From: Callorhinus ursinus
Taxonomy: Eukaryota; Chordata; Mammalia; Carnivora; Otariidae
Assembly: GCF_003265705.1 (NCBI RefSeq)
Contig: NW_020312902.1
Location: forward strand, 17,072,370-17,136,369
DNA: 64,000 nt
Direction: 5' to 3'
Both the position numbers and the translations under genes were made by a program. The notes beneath the pieces are model-generated. The model was not told the DNA's origin and searched no databases. It saw only the letters and a list, made by a program, of their open reading frames with translations. Shown here in pieces: positions 12,501 to 21,619 of this stretch (positions are counted from its first letter, which is position 1; each line of letters opens with the position of its first letter).

Positions 12501-13745
12501 AAGTAGGAACAGTTCTCTAATTTCATATGCATAGAAATGTTCATTGGTTATTTATAACTAGTTTTTAAAAATTATTAACAGCTCACAACCCCTTATCTGA
12601 AACTTTTGGGGTCAAATGTGTTTTTGAATTTTGAATTTACTGGACTTTAGAAAGGGGGTAATTTGGATGCATTACATAAAGCCCCCCAAGTAGGGTCTGA
12701 CACTGCACCCCAGAAGCAAACACACCAATATTTCTCCAGCAAAGCTTACAAATACTCACACTTAATGCCATAAAGCCCATAAACAGGCTTCCATTAGTTC
12801 TAGTCAGGTTTGGCTGCCAAGTCAGAGGTGGTGCCAAACTTACTGAAAACTTTTGATTTTCGTAGCATTCTGGCTTTCACAATTAAGATAAGGGATTGTG
12901 GACCTGTACCACACTAGAAGATGAACTTACAGTTAAACTTGTTACAAGCTTTTTAAAACTTAAAATAAAAAAGACAGTACCAAGTGCGTAGAGAATTTAA
13001 ACATGTTTTATTGTCAGAGGATGTCAAAACTCCCCATCTTATTACATAGCTCCCACAAAATCTTCACAAAAAACCTAGCCTCCTGGAGAGGCGGAAAGTT
13101 ACTGAAGGAAAAAACATATCACATTCCAAATCTGCATGCCAAGTATCAATTATCGTGCATACTGGACTATAAAGTAATTCGTGGAAAGGTTTTCCTCGTC
13201 ACGTCGTACATAACTTCACCCACAATTTAGAAAAGATTTATACTGTTAAGCTACTATGATCAGTAGAACTGCAACGTACAAAAAACCACCTAAATATGCA
13301 CTAAGCAGGTAGGGCCCCGGGTCCAGCTAACGTAAAAGACAAAAATCACGGTCTACCTAAGGCGGGCTCTCCGTAGCCACCCAAGCTGTGGTCACTAGAC
13401 CGAGACCTGCGTCCCAACTACAGAAAAGGAAACTCGAAGTCCCAGAAGCCCCCGCGCGGAGGCGGGGCAGGGGTTTGCCAGGCCCCGGAACGCAGAGGCC
13501 TGAGCTCGCGGAGGATGGCGGGAACTGAAAGAGCGGGCGTCCGCAGTCCTCCCTCATACCCTTGCCCCCGCGACCCGGCCCCTTCTCCAGCCCTCTCCAC
13601 GGTACCTGTCCCCAGGACTCTTTGTTCTCTTTCCCGCTGCAGCAGGGGCGGTACTACCGGGTCTCAGATGGCAGCGCGGGGGCGACGACCCCGGGGCTGG
13701 GGATGAGGGGAAACCTGGCCTAGCGGGCATGCAGCGCCTTGTCAT
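515..13745 (-). CDS. SLF2: SLF2 (FAM178A), 5' portion, six coding exons, continues beyond the left edge
   Basis: SMC5-SMC6 complex localization factor 2, a nuclear protein. With SLF1 it links RAD18-marked damage sites to the SMC5/6 complex. Segments: 13745-13606, 11035-10992, 10497-9764, 8215-8158, 2550-1562, 585-515 (2036 nt, 678 codons plus 2 nt). Every junction has AG acceptor and GT donor, and phases agree throughout. The protein starts [20 protein letters not shown] as in the human protein as I recall it (about 1170 residues), so a little under 60% is encoded here. This part is low-complexity, rich in Ser and Lys, with an acidic stretch ([16 protein letters not shown]) near its end. The C-terminal region that contacts SMC5/6 would be encoded left of position 1. 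The start was chosen by homology: the frame stays open 37 codons upstream but with no ATG. No frameshift or stop breaks the exons. Recognition is from memory, not a search. Confidence 0.95.
1063..1378. mobile_element. Non-autonomous hAT-type DNA transposon fossil (MITE) with exact target duplication
   Basis: Terminal inverted repeats CAGTGGTCTCCAAA at the left and TTTGGAGACCACTG at the right bound a 316-bp AT-rich interior with repeated AACTTCTATA units. The 8-bp sequence ATTTACAG flanks both sides exactly (1055-1062 and 1379-1386), which is the hAT target-duplication length. It has no transposase frame. It sits in the intron between SLF2 coding exons 5 and 6. I do not assign a named family. 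Confidence 0.85.
1562..2550 (-). CDS. SLF2: SLF2 coding exon 5 (989 nt, largest in the window)
   Basis: Acceptor AAATTTTAG precedes 2550 and donor GTAAGT follows 1562. Two bases complete Ala, then 329 codons run from [20 protein letters not shown] to LRSQSSDYT, ending in phase 0. The protein is hydrophilic: a KRKR cluster, long Ser/Lys-rich stretches, a Pro-rich part ([19 protein letters not shown]), a duplicated SDKAPSDK unit, and an acidic segment [20 protein letters not shown]. These features suit a disordered scaffold protein with phosphorylation and partner-binding sites. The frame is intact. Confidence 0.96.
2663..2921 (+). mobile_element. 5'-truncated carnivoran L1 3' end with 15-bp target duplication
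   Basis: The sequence matches the characteristic carnivoran L1 3' UTR end (phrases such as GGAGCACTGGGTGTTATATG and GTATGGTGATTAACATAATA) and ends in an A-rich tail. The 15 bases AATTGTAAAAGTTTA flank it exactly at 2648-2662 and 2922-2936, as expected from target-primed reverse transcription. Orientation is opposite to SLF2, in intron 4. Confidence 0.85.
3209..3407 (-). repeat. CAN-SINE (tRNA-Lys-derived)
   Basis: Reverse-oriented copy: T-rich start, AAGATTTTTATTTATTTATT, a GA-rich body, and a tRNA-like head ending GAGCCACCCAGGAGCCCC. Flanked by direct repeats GAAATGTAATA (3197-3207 and 3410-3420). Confidence 0.93.
3784..3962 (-). repeat. CAN-SINE, 5' head truncated
   Basis: Reverse copy from TTTTTAAGATTATTTATTTA to CACTGAGCCA, followed by unrelated sequence where the head CCCAGGCGCCCC is expected. 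Inserted in the MLT1-like LTR. Confidence 0.9.
4172..4361 (+). repeat. CAN-SINE
   Basis: Forward copy with head GGGGTGCCTGGGTGGCTCAG, a C/T-rich central part and tail AAATAAATAAATAAAATCTT. Inserted in the MLT1-like LTR. Confidence 0.93.
4476..5383. other. SLF2 intron 4, no feature seen
   Basis: AT-rich unique-looking intron sequence. I found no exon with matching phase, no RNA gene and no clear repeat. Confidence 0.5.
5384..5602 (+). repeat. CAN-SINE with expanded GCTTGT motif
   Basis: Forward copy with head GGGGCGCCTGGGTGGCTCAG and tail AAATAAATAAATAAAATCTT plus A-run. Internally CTTGTG is repeated four times near 5521-5540. Approximate target duplication AATAGGAGA-TG on both sides. Confidence 0.93.
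5603..6330. other. SLF2 intron 4, no feature seen
   Basis: AT-rich intron with a TATTTTTTTC-type low-complexity stretch near 6040-6060. No exon or assignable repeat. Confidence 0.5.
6331..6512 (-). repeat. CAN-SINE
   Basis: Reverse copy, AAAGATTTTATTTATTTATT to GAGCCACCCAGGCACCC. Imperfect flanking direct repeats GGAAGCGTCTTTTTC and AGAAAGCATCTTTTTC. Confidence 0.92.
6513..7089. other. SLF2 intron 4, no feature seen
   Basis: AT-rich intron without recognised exon or repeat. Confidence 0.5.
7090..7225 (+). repeat. MIR fragment (3' half)
   Basis: MIR-like order of motifs: TCTCTCTGTACCACTGTTTT, TCATCTTTAAAATCATCTTA, GAGGATGTGAAGATCAAATG and GGCATGGCACACAGTCACTG, ending TTCAATAAATGTTGGCTATTA. 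Confidence 0.7.
7226..7909. other. SLF2 intron 4, no feature seen
   Basis: AT-rich intron; no exon, RNA gene or repeat recognised. Confidence 0.5.
7910..8102 (+). repeat. CAN-SINE beside SLF2 coding exon 4
   Basis: Forward copy with head GGGGCACCTGGGTGGCTCAG and tail AAATAAATAAAATCTTAAAA. Target duplication around AAAAAAGTGCCAC lies on both sides. It ends 56 bases before the edge of coding exon 4, within the intron side past its donor. Confidence 0.93.
8158..8215 (-). CDS. SLF2: SLF2 coding exon 4 (58 nt)
   Basis: Acceptor CTAATAG precedes 8215 and donor GTAGAA follows 8158. It encodes [19 protein letters not shown] plus the first base of the next Ala codon. Entry phase 0 fits exon 3, and exit phase 1 fits exon 5, which supplies CA. 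It lies alone between two SINE insertions, at 7910-8102 and 8554-8729. Confidence 0.93.
8554..8729 (+). repeat. CAN-SINE
   Basis: Forward copy, GGGGTGCCCAGGTGGCTCAG to AAATAAATAAAATCTCTAAA plus A-run. Direct repeat GGACATAAC on both sides. Confidence 0.93.
9238..9422 (+). mobile_element. MER5A-like hAT-Charlie fossil
   Basis: Matches the MER5 pattern: AGTGAGTCTCAAAACTTTAA, TCAGAATCATCTGGAAGGCT, GAGAATTTGCATTTCTAAGT, CAGGTGATGCTGATG, ending GGACCACATTTTAAGAATCG. The ends form an imperfect terminal inverted repeat. Confidence 0.85.
9764..10497 (-). CDS. SLF2: SLF2 coding exon 3 (734 nt)
   Basis: Acceptor TTTAG precedes 10497 and donor GTATGT follows 9764. Two bases complete Asp, then 244 codons run from [16 protein letters not shown] to KSNLSNL, ending in phase 0. 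The content is basic and Ser-rich: KKSKPKR and [12 protein letters not shown] are nuclear-localisation-like clusters, and [18 protein letters not shown] could form a short charged helix. A second degenerate hydrophobic module, [10 protein letters not shown], is present. No catalytic domain is visible. Confidence 0.95.
10992..11035 (-). CDS. SLF2: SLF2 coding exon 2 (44 nt), carries a PIP-box-like peptide
   Basis: Acceptor TTTTCAG precedes 11035 and donor GTATGT follows 10992. The exon completes Arg and encodes [14 protein letters not shown] plus one base of Asp. KQSIIDFF has hydrophobic and double-aromatic spacing like PCNA-interacting peptides (h-x-x-F-F) followed by KP, although Gln is one position later than canonical. 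Its length is not a multiple of three, so skipping would shift the frame. It was found by matching the expected protein and checking both splice sites. Confidence 0.93.
11036..12576. other. SLF2 intron 1, mostly unassigned
   Basis: AT-rich intron. A short MIR/L2-like 3' fragment (GCTCAGTAGATGTTTGCTGAATGAATAA) lies near 11405-11432. Nothing else assignable. Confidence 0.5.
12577..12908. mobile_element. Tc/mariner Tigger-like DNA transposon fossil
   Basis: Imperfect terminal inverted repeats: CACAACCCCTTATCTGAAA at the left and AAGATAAGGGATTGTGGACCTG at the right, bordered by TA at the right end. The interior phrase TTTTTGAATTTTGAATTT is typical of such fossils. No transposase frame. Located in SLF2 intron 1. 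Confidence 0.65.
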
Positions 13746-14280
13746 GTCGGCGCCGCTGGCGACGGCGGCATGAGCTGTGGCTGGAGAAGTTGGGTGCGTG
13801 GTTGCCGTCTTGCTGCTGGGACTCGGGGAGGCTGTCGGAGCAGAGTTGGGCGGCACCCCCTTCCCTCTTCATGGCGGTTCTCTCTCTTCGGAAGTGACTC
13901 CTGTATGAGCGGGAAGGAACCTGAGGACCAACAGGGGGCGGATCTTACTTGAAGGTTCGCCCTCTGACTGGCTGGCACGGCGGTCATTCCAGTAGTGGCG
14001 CAATAGAAAGCCGCAGCCTCTCAGGAGAAGGCGGGGTTTCGAGAAGGGGGAGGGGACAAGAAAACTGCCCCCCCCGTCACGTGCGCGGTTGTGGGGGGAG
14101 CGCACCGTCGCATCCGGGCCGCGTCGGCCTTGGCAGGCACGCGGGGGCGGACAGGCGCGGGCCGCTGCGGGTGCTGCGGCAGCTGGCGGCAGCCGCCTGC
14201 TCGAGGGCGAGGGACGAGGTTTGCAGAAGCAAACCCGAGCCCGGCAGCTGCCCTCGGTGAGGATGGCCAACAGTTGGGCT
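13330..14280. promoter_or_regulatory. CpG island promoter of SLF2
   Basis: Strongly GC- and CpG-rich block in otherwise AT-rich flanks, covering the SLF2 start codon and extending about 535 bp upstream of it. Sites visible: an ETS-like CGGAAGTGA at 13889, a YY1-like ATGGCGG at 13871-13877, and an E-box CACGTG at 14078-14083. No TATA box is evident. The exact transcription start cannot be read from sequence. Divergent transcription is possible but unsupported. Confidence 0.75.
13606..13745 (-). CDS. SLF2: SLF2 coding exon 1 (46 codons + 2 nt)
   Basis: Begins at the ATG whose complement CAT is at 13743-13745 (G at -3, A at +4, a moderate Kozak context) and runs through a Pro/Ser/Arg-rich N terminus ending KSPGD. 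The donor follows GACAG at 13605 as GTACCG. The exon leaves two bases (AG) of an Arg codon that coding exon 2 completes. It lies in the CpG island, as expected for a first coding exon. Confidence 0.93.
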
Positions 14281-15157
14281 TCCTGTGTCATACAATTGTG
14301 CCTCAGAAATCCCCAGCTGTTCATTACATCGTCTCTTTAACATCTTAGGCCAAAGTGCCCTAATGCTGTCACCATTTCCTTGGTAATCTGCACAACCCAA
14401 TCTGAAGACTTGTCCGTTCTGTGAGAGTTCTTAAGTATGTGGTGGATGCCTTTTCTCTTTTTTTAAGAAAGAAAAAAAAAAACCCCACTGAAATAAAGGC
14501 TGTTTTTATTCCACAGAAGCATTTTGTTTCTCAGCTGTTGAAATGAGTTATCCATGAAGTCTCTGCAGCCAGATTCTTTGGAGATTTTTGAAAGGAACAC
14601 AGGGTCAGCTTTCAATTACCCATGTTAAGTGTGGACAGCGTAGATTAGTGAAAGCTGCCAGCACTCTCCAGTCCTTTGTAAGGGGCTTGTGGGTTGGAGG
14701 CTGTTAGCCAGGATTTTCCTCACAGACTGGTCAGAATATCTCTGAGCCTCAGTTTCCACATCTATAAAATGCTATTCTATTTTTCTGGGAAACTGTAAAC
14801 TATAAAAGTGATAAGCAGTGTAAACTTAACAGTTCGGAGTCTCTCGTGTAATAAGTACTGAGCAAATTAGTGTTCCCTTTCCTTTGCTCTTTAGACATAC
14901 TCTTATACTCTAATTTACTACAAAATCTTCCAGAGATACCTCAGATACTGTCTGACATATATGTATGTAATATATTAATGTAACTAATATATGTAGACAT
15001 ATATTGTATATAATATATTAATAGTTATCACATACGTTGTATGTGATATCTTCAGGATGTCCAAGCTTTAATTGTCAGGCCTGTTCAATCATTTGGGTGG
15101 AACAAAATCTTAAAACACAAAAGAATTTAGACAGGTATTTAAAGTCTATTGTGCTGA
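14281..15157. other. Upstream flank of SLF2 with AT-rich inverted repeats
   Basis: A probable MIR fragment (CTGAGCCTCAGTTTCCACAT) lies near 14735-14840. At 14955-15050 is an AT-rich low-complexity stretch of self-complementary ATATATGTATGT and TATTAATA units, with ATCACATACGTTGTATGTGAT forming a clear inverted repeat. No gene seen. Confidence 0.5.
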
Positions 15158-15349
15158 GGGGCGCCTGGGTGGCTCAGTCGTTAAGTGCCTGCCTTCTGCT
15201 CAGGTCATGATCACAGCGTCCTAGGATCAAGCCCCCCCCATAGGGCTCCTTGCTCAGCAGGGAGCCTGCTTCTCCCTCTCCCTCTGCCTGCTGCTCCCCC
15301 AGATTGTGCTCTCTCTGTCAAACAAATAAATAAAATCTTTTAAAAAAAA
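15158..15349 (+). repeat. CAN-SINE
   Basis: Forward copy, GGGGCGCCTGGGTGGCTCAG to AATAAATAAAATCTTTTAAA. Near-perfect direct repeats AAGTCTATTGTGCTGAG and AAGTTTATTGTACTGAG flank it. Confidence 0.94.
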
Positions 15350-17874
15350 GTTTATTGTACTGAGATTTGACTGCTTCTGTAGCTAAGCAAGGCTGACTGA
15401 CCTGAAGTTCACTTCTTTTCCCTCCTGGTTAGCCCTTAGGAGGAAGAATTAATGAGGAATAAAAGTGGCCCACAAGGTTCCAAAGCATAGGGTAAAAGAT
15501 AAACAGTGAATGTACGATCTGTCATACAACCCAAAAAGCATATATATGCTGCTAATATACTAGGTAGCGGTGATGCAAGAAAGGAAACACTAAAATCAGG
15601 GGCATTTTTTCTGCTAATAAGTGAGAAGTTGTACGTAGCATCATTCTCTAACAAAGAATACAATAGATGCTTGAAATGTGTTGAATGAATAATGATTTAC
15701 ACATTTGTTTATTTGGGGCTTTTTACATGTATTATTTCCTATCTTGTATTAGTGCTTTCTCTTGGGTGTTTTTATACTAGTAAATTCTTGCTTCTATAAT
15801 GGCATACCTACAAAACATTTAATCTGATTCATTTCACTGCATGCTCGGTCCATAAGAAAGAGCGATGCATAAAAAACAACATTCTGCATGATCAATCAGT
15901 TGCTTTTCTTGGATTATAGTATTTGAATCATCTGGCCTCCAAGGTATCACTTTAAAGTCTGTACTCATGCTACCAAACAATAGTTTTCACATTTTCTTAA
16001 TCTGAGCAACAGATTATAGAGTTAAGTGAGGCAAGAAATCCCTTGATCAATAAATGGAGATGGAGTCATAATGAAAACACAATTTTAAAAATCTCTTCTT
16101 AACAGGGAAGTAGTTATCTAAATCCTCAATAAGCATCAAGGCTCTTCTTTGTTTAAGCTGTGTTTGAAAATGATACAGATTTGGTCACAGGGTGAAATAT
16201 GCTCAACATACTAACTAGAACTGCTGGGAGCCTCTCCGGCTCTCCCCCCTCCATAGCGTTGGGCAGTCTATTTTGTGTTTATACCCCTTCTCCCCACATT
16301 GAATGTGTACATATGCCACATGTACACACGGTTCATGTAGGGTTCATGTAGTGGGCCAGAAATAGATAGCCAGAAGCTGTCCACCAGGTGAGAGATGGTA
16401 AAGAACTCAGGTGTTTGCATGTGAAGAGACAAGAGGAGAGTAGAACTGGGGTGGGGCTGGGAGGAGAGGATGATGAATAAAGTAGACAAGACTCACAGAC
16501 TTAAGACAAAACTTCAGCCGGGATTGGATAAAGAATATGGAGAAATTAAGGCCAGATGATCATAAAAGGCTAGTTTGAAAAGATTTCTGGGAATGCGGGT
16601 GGGGATGAGGAAGCAAAGACCATAGGAGTGGAGTGGCTTCTATGCATGAAGCTTCTATGGGGTGCAGCTCAGCTCAGTCTGGCACCCTGAACTATTAAAG
16701 GCCGTTAGGAGGAGGGCACACTCTGGCCTTGATGGGAAGGGATGGGGCAGCAGCAGCAACAGTGTTACATGAACAACAGATCAAGTTTGCTGGGAGTGTC
16801 AAGCCCAATGTGGGAATTCTGAGAGGAGTGACAGGATAACTGGTGCCAGAGATTCCAAGCGGGCACAAAGGAAACAACAGTGGGCAGACTGGCTCACGCA
16901 GTACCTTAGCAGGCAGAGACTAAAAGAACAAAAGGTCAGTAAGTTACAAAAAATGATACTAAAAAGAAGAGAACTAAAGTAAAAGTAACTTCTGGTTCCA
17001 CAGTAATGACACACTTTTGCTCTGAGATTGCTACCTTCTGGTAAATTCCAAGGCTCTTGTTGGAGATTCCTCCAGGGCCGGTGGAGAGACCAAGGTGGGT
17101 TTACTGTAGAACTGCCTGCCAATGGCCAAGCCCGTATGTGTGGAGGGGAAGGTAGAGGGACCTGGGAAGGGGTGGGGGGGATAAGGAACAGACCCAGAGA
17201 AACAGGAAATAATTAACTTGAACGCCTGACAGAGAAAGAAAGACCACGTGATGATCTGATGAAGGACAGGCCAGCTCCTGCTTCTCGAGAGCCACATGAT
17301 TCACTTTGCAAATGGATGCCAAACTCAAAACTGCCCAACAAGCATTTGGAAGAAGCACTGGCTTGGTTTTAAGGGGCTGCTAGGGACACGCCAAATGTAA
17401 TATAATGTAATGTCATATAATCTAAATTTCCTGGGAATAATTAGTAACACTCTGAGAAAGCAGATCCTATGTTAGGGAAAGTACGTTTCTGGTTATTTCA
17501 CTATGGAATGTTGCAAGATAATATTTCCTACAAAAGTAACATATTTGTGATTTTTGACATACCTGAATATTTCCTGTACTATTATTTACTCAATATTTTC
17601 ACTTAAATCACTCTTAAACCCATTTATTTTGGAAGAAAACTTAAAATCATTTCCCTAAATTAAAAATCAGTATCACTTGGAAAGTGATAACTTTCCAAAT
17701 GGAAGCAAACTGTAAAAACTAATAAAGAACTCAATAAGAACTAGAAAAATATCTCCCCACATTTCTCCTACGGTCATCTTGTTTACTAGTGGTGGTAGGC
17801 ATAGATATTATTCATATACGTGAAATACAAGAGAGTCTTTGGAAAATACTAGTTTTAGGGACTCCGGTCTATAA
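15350..17874. other. Intergenic, no gene or clear repeat
   Basis: Moderately AT-rich sequence with only short unsupported open frames. A short L2/MIR-like end (AGATGCTTGAAATGTGTTGAATGAATAA) lies near 15666-15692. Nothing else can be supported. Confidence 0.45.
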
Positions 17875-18128
17875 TCAGGTGTTTTTCACACATGGTTAGC
17901 AACCCATTAGAGGGTTTTAAAATTGATGTAAGGGGGTCCCAGACCATAACTGAAAAAAGAGTGAGGTAATGGAATAGGGAATATCAGTGCATTGCACATA
18001 GTTTATAGTTATGTGTTATTTTGCAAAACTTCAGTTGTATGTATTTTCTTTTAGAGGCAGTGATATAAAAGGTAGGTCTGTGGCTCCTACTGTGGGCAGT
18101 GGTGGAAAAGTTTGAAAGTCATTGCTGT
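17875..18128. mobile_element. Probable hAT-Charlie-type fossil
   Basis: Text resembles Charlie-family non-autonomous elements: GTTAGCAACCCATTAGAGGG, GAATAGGGAATATCAGTGCA, TATAAAAGGTAGGTCTGTGG and GTGGAAAAGTTTGAAAGTCATTG. Its ends are only loosely complementary, so the boundaries are approximate. Confidence 0.45.
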
Positions 18129-18753
18129 AATCTGTATTCATACTTCACCCTTCTGTGTACTGGGGGCTCTGAACAGCAGAAGCTGCTTGGAGGAGAAAAG
18201 GTGGGCTTCCTTTGGTCACTCCTGCTGGTGAGGAGGGTCGGGAGACACAGCTCAGGCTCCCCTCATGTTCCTTTAAAGCCATTCCCTCCAGGAGTGGGGA
18301 GCCTTGTAGAGGGAGGCTGACCGTCTCTCCAGAGGAGCTGGCCTTTCCCCATCCTGCGCTGTAATAGCTTCAAGATGGAGAGGAGGGCCGAGATGGCCCT
18401 CTTGGGTCCAGCCTTGTCCTCAGTAATCTAGGGACTGTGGGTGAGAAATGGGGGAAGGGAGAATGTTGCAAATGAGGCAGAGACCCCCTGTTCCACCTGC
18501 CCCTGACATAAAAACCCACCAGCTGGAACTGGAGAGGGTCTGGGAGGGAGAATACATTTGATCTCTCACCTCTGCAGTGCTCTTCCCAGAATTCCTCACA
18601 TCATGACCCTTACTTTATCAGGCTCTGACTTGCCTCTACAGTCATTCCCTACCAACACTATCCTGAAGCTGGAAGCTTCCACACCACCAAAATACTGAAA
18701 CTTCTGTGCCAGCCTTCCTGAAAATGTGCTTCCCTGAGCTCTCAAAGTGATTC
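18129..18753. other. Intergenic, nothing recognised
   Basis: GC-moderate unique-looking sequence. No coding pattern, RNA gene or named repeat. Confidence 0.45.
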
Positions 18754-18958
18754 CTTTTTTTTTTTTAAGATTTATTTATTTATTTTGAGAGAGTGAGAAT
18801 GAGAGAGAGAGAGATAGTACATGAGAGGGGGGAGGGTTAGAGGGAGAAGCAGGCTCCTCGCTGAGCGGGGAGCCGGATGCGGGACTCGATCCCGAGACTC
18901 CAGGATCATGACCTGAGCCGAAGGCAGTCGCTTAACCGACTGAGCCACCCAGGCGCCC
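18754..18958 (-). repeat. CAN-SINE with near-exact target duplication
   Basis: Reverse copy, T-run then AAGATTTATTTATTTATTTT to GAGCCACCCAGGCGCCC. CTCTCAAAGTGATTC occurs on both sides (18739-18753 and about 18959-18972). The head is well preserved, so the copy is relatively young. Confidence 0.94.
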
Positions 18959-18972
18959 TCTCAAAGTGATTC

Positions 18973-19739
18973 TTAAAGACGTAGGACAACATTTAAAAAT
19001 CAAGAGATTTCACACAAAACTCTAGATTTCTGGCTTTAACAGGTACAAAGGAAGGGTCTCATACTTACGCCTACAGGGCCTGGGTAAATAAATATGTGAA
19101 TCAGGTTCATTTTCCTGACTTTTATAGAGAGCTGGGATCAGAGAAATACTTCGCAGGTCAGTACGGCGATGGCGGCAAACTCCTATTGGGCCTCACTATT
19201 GGTCAGGCACTGTTCAAGCACTTTATGATTGCTGACCCTTTTAATCTTTGCCACGTCTCTACAAGTTAGGACATGGTGGCACTGGCTCAGTGTTTGCACA
19301 AGCATGGTGGTAAATGGCACGTGGAACTCAGCCTCAGTGAGTAGAGAGGCGAGGCTCTGGGGGAACTGGGGGGCATATTCCCCGCTAAATGGAGACAACC
19401 TCTCTAGGCTGCAGTTTCCACGTGGGAACGTAGGTCCCGTGTTTCCTCCTCTTCTCTCAGCAGCAAAGAGAGAAGCACCCGGCAGTGGGGAGGTGAGGCA
19501 TGACATTGCACAGCAACTCCTTTTTGAGCTGCCCTGGATGTCTTAATATATGCCCTAATATTTGTTTCTGAAGTTCTAGGAGAGAATGCTCTCTTAAAGC
19601 ATTTCCTCTTGGAACCAAGAGAGGAAGAAATAGTGCTTTCGGTACCCAGAGGAGTGTTACAGGGAGTTAGCAGGGTTCTCACTCAGGGGTTCTTACTTAA
19701 AGAAATTGCCACACTTTACTTATAATCAATACCTGTGGG
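18973..19739. other. Intergenic with a short MIR remnant
   Basis: A weak reverse MIR remnant (GGTCAGGCACTGTTCAAGCA, then ACCCTTTTAATCTTTGCCAC) lies near 19199-19258. The rest is unassigned. Confidence 0.4.
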
Positions 19740-20700
19740 CATTTCAAAGAACCAATGGCCAATATCTATCAACGATATAAAATGCACATGTCCTTTGATT
19801 CAGCAATTCCCCTTCTAATGTCTCTTAGAAATATACCTCTCCGTTACCAAAGATGGATCTATAAAGTTATTTGTTGTAGCATTAGCCGTAGTATAAGACT
19901 GCAAAGGAACTAACCAGCCCAGAAGTCGGGGACAAAACAAATCATGGCACATCCATACAGTAGAACGCCGTGCCTCACTTAGGAAGTCACTTGGAAAGCG
20001 CAGCATCCTTCCAGAGAGTCTTGGCATATACATGCAAATCATCCCTTTTATTTATACAAGCAATAACATAGTCTATGTATACACGGTAGCATTACACTGT
20101 TCTGCAACTTAATTTTTTCTTAATATATCTTCGAAACTATTCCATACCAGTTTATACTGTTCACAAGTGTAGAGAGTTCTGCCAAACTACTCTGTAATAC
20201 TGCCAACCTTGGTATCTAGTTTGCATGGCCAAGCAGCCTGCAGGGGCCTTGAACTGACATCTGCCCTCCCACGCACGTGCCTAGATAACAGCCTGCAGAG
20301 TAACAAGTAAACGTAAGTTCCTGATAAGACCCCCCCAACAGTCCCTGTGATCAACAGTCTCCCCCGCCTCCTCCTTGTGTGCCCCTTAATGAGACCCCCG
20401 GGGAGCTTACCAAAATCCAGCTCTTTTTAATTTGAATTGACCAATGGGGCCTCAACCTGGGAACCACAAAGGATGCTACCATGGACCCAAATAAAGGCGT
20501 GTACTCCAGGCCCTGCTGCTCTCCCTGCCTGCAGCCTGCCTTGACCTCCCCGCATGGGAGGCCACTGGTCCTTTGAAGTGGCCACCTTGATCACAGGTAA
20601 AGAAGCTCCTAACAATGGTTGCCTCTAGAGAGAGTTTTTCCCCTACTTGTGAAATTTGTATTTTACCAGTTATATATATTACATTTCCAAAGAAACAGAT
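19740..20700 (+). mobile_element. Old L1 (3' ORF2/3' UTR remnant), interrupted
   Basis: Left part shows L1 3' phrases: TTTGATTCAGCAATTCCCCT, AGAAATATACCTCTCCGTTA, CATGGCACATCCATACAGTA. After about 20605 L1-like text resumes (AATGGTTGCCTCTAGAGAGA, GAAATTTGTATTTTACCAGT). The piece in between looks like an inserted LTR. Frame is destroyed. Confidence 0.55.
20215..20605 (+). mobile_element. Possible solitary LTR of an endogenous retrovirus, nested in L1
   Basis: Between two L1-like parts is a 390-bp segment unlike L1. It has a CCAAT motif (GACCAATGGGG), an AATAAA signal (CCCAAATAAAGGCGTGTACT) and a C/T-rich following part, in the order expected for an ERV1-type LTR. Its termini and target duplication are not clear. 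No retroviral coding sequence is visible. Confidence 0.3.
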
Positions 20701-20939
20701 CTCTCTCTCACCTACACATAAGAAAATAAAAGGACCAATAGTTTCAGATTAAAAGTTATGCTGTTATATTAACTGGTTTCAGTGAAGACTTGCCAGACAT
20801 CTGCCACTATTTCTGTTAGCCTCTGCCCATTTCTCCCTCATCTGTCCCTGGGACCTTGATACTGACACCCCTGCGCCTATCTGCTTGTTGTGGCCAATGT
20901 GGAGGCTGTCTGCTTATGTTGCCTGAGGAGGGATTTGGT

Positions 20940-21200
20940 AGGACAAACATTTGATGCTGAGTTCTCAAACTCTGCGTGTCTTAAACGTAACTCATTATCT
21001 CTGCTCCCTAACCTCCCAATGTAATGTTCTCGCCTCCTGTATTTCTAATCTTAGTGAATCGGGACATCATCTCTCCTCCCCTGTCACCCAGAAGCCTGGG
21101 AATCCTACTAACCCCTGCTCTCTATCACCCTCAGCCCCCATCTGTCATCAGTCATCAAGTCTTAGTGATTTTGCACCCTAAATATCATTTGTATCCTTTC
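20940..21200 (-). repeat. L2-like remnant
   Basis: CTCATTATCTCTGCTCCCTA, TCCTGTATTTCTAATCTTAG and CACCCAGAAGCCTGGGAATC resemble reverse-oriented L2 text. Divergent and approximate. Confidence 0.4.
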
Positions 21201-21362
21201 TTTCTCTTAAAAATACATGCACACACAAACATATATTTGGTTGTTTTTAGAAATGTGAAAGATACAAATACAAAGAAGAATATTACAAACACATATTCAC
21301 CACTCCAGACTCACAGACTGTTAACAGTTTGCCCAGTTACTCTCCTCTCCTCTTTTCTGGTC

Positions 21363-21593
21363 TTTTTTTTTTTTTTTTTAAGATTTCATTTATTTATTTG
21401 AGAGAGAGACAGAGAGAGCATGAGTAGGGGGAGGGGCAGAGAGAGAAGGAGAGGGACAAGCAGACCCCCCTGCTGAGCAGGGATCCCAATGGGGGGTTCA
21501 CGGAGGGGGGGCTCAATCCTAGGACCCTGAGATCATGACCTAAGCTGAAATCAGACGCTTAAGCTTAACTAACTGAGCCACCCAGGAACCCCT
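21363..21593 (-). repeat. CAN-SINE
   Basis: Reverse copy with a long T-run, AAGATTTCATTTATTTATTT and GAGCCACCCAGGAACCCC. Direct repeat TCTGGTCTTTTT on both sides. The body has a local G-rich insertion near 21490-21510. Confidence 0.92.
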
Positions 21594-21619
21594 CTGGTCT
21601 TTTTGTTTTTATAACAAAA

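Noticed and set aside
13745..13856. N-terminal extension of SLF2 by 37 codons
   Set aside because: The frame is open, but its first codon is GTG, not ATG. The homologous start is the ATG at 13745-13743.
13418..14400. Several open frames on both strands around the SLF2 start
   Set aside because: Other than the SLF2 first coding exon they are by-products of CpG island composition; none shows a family match or splice continuity.
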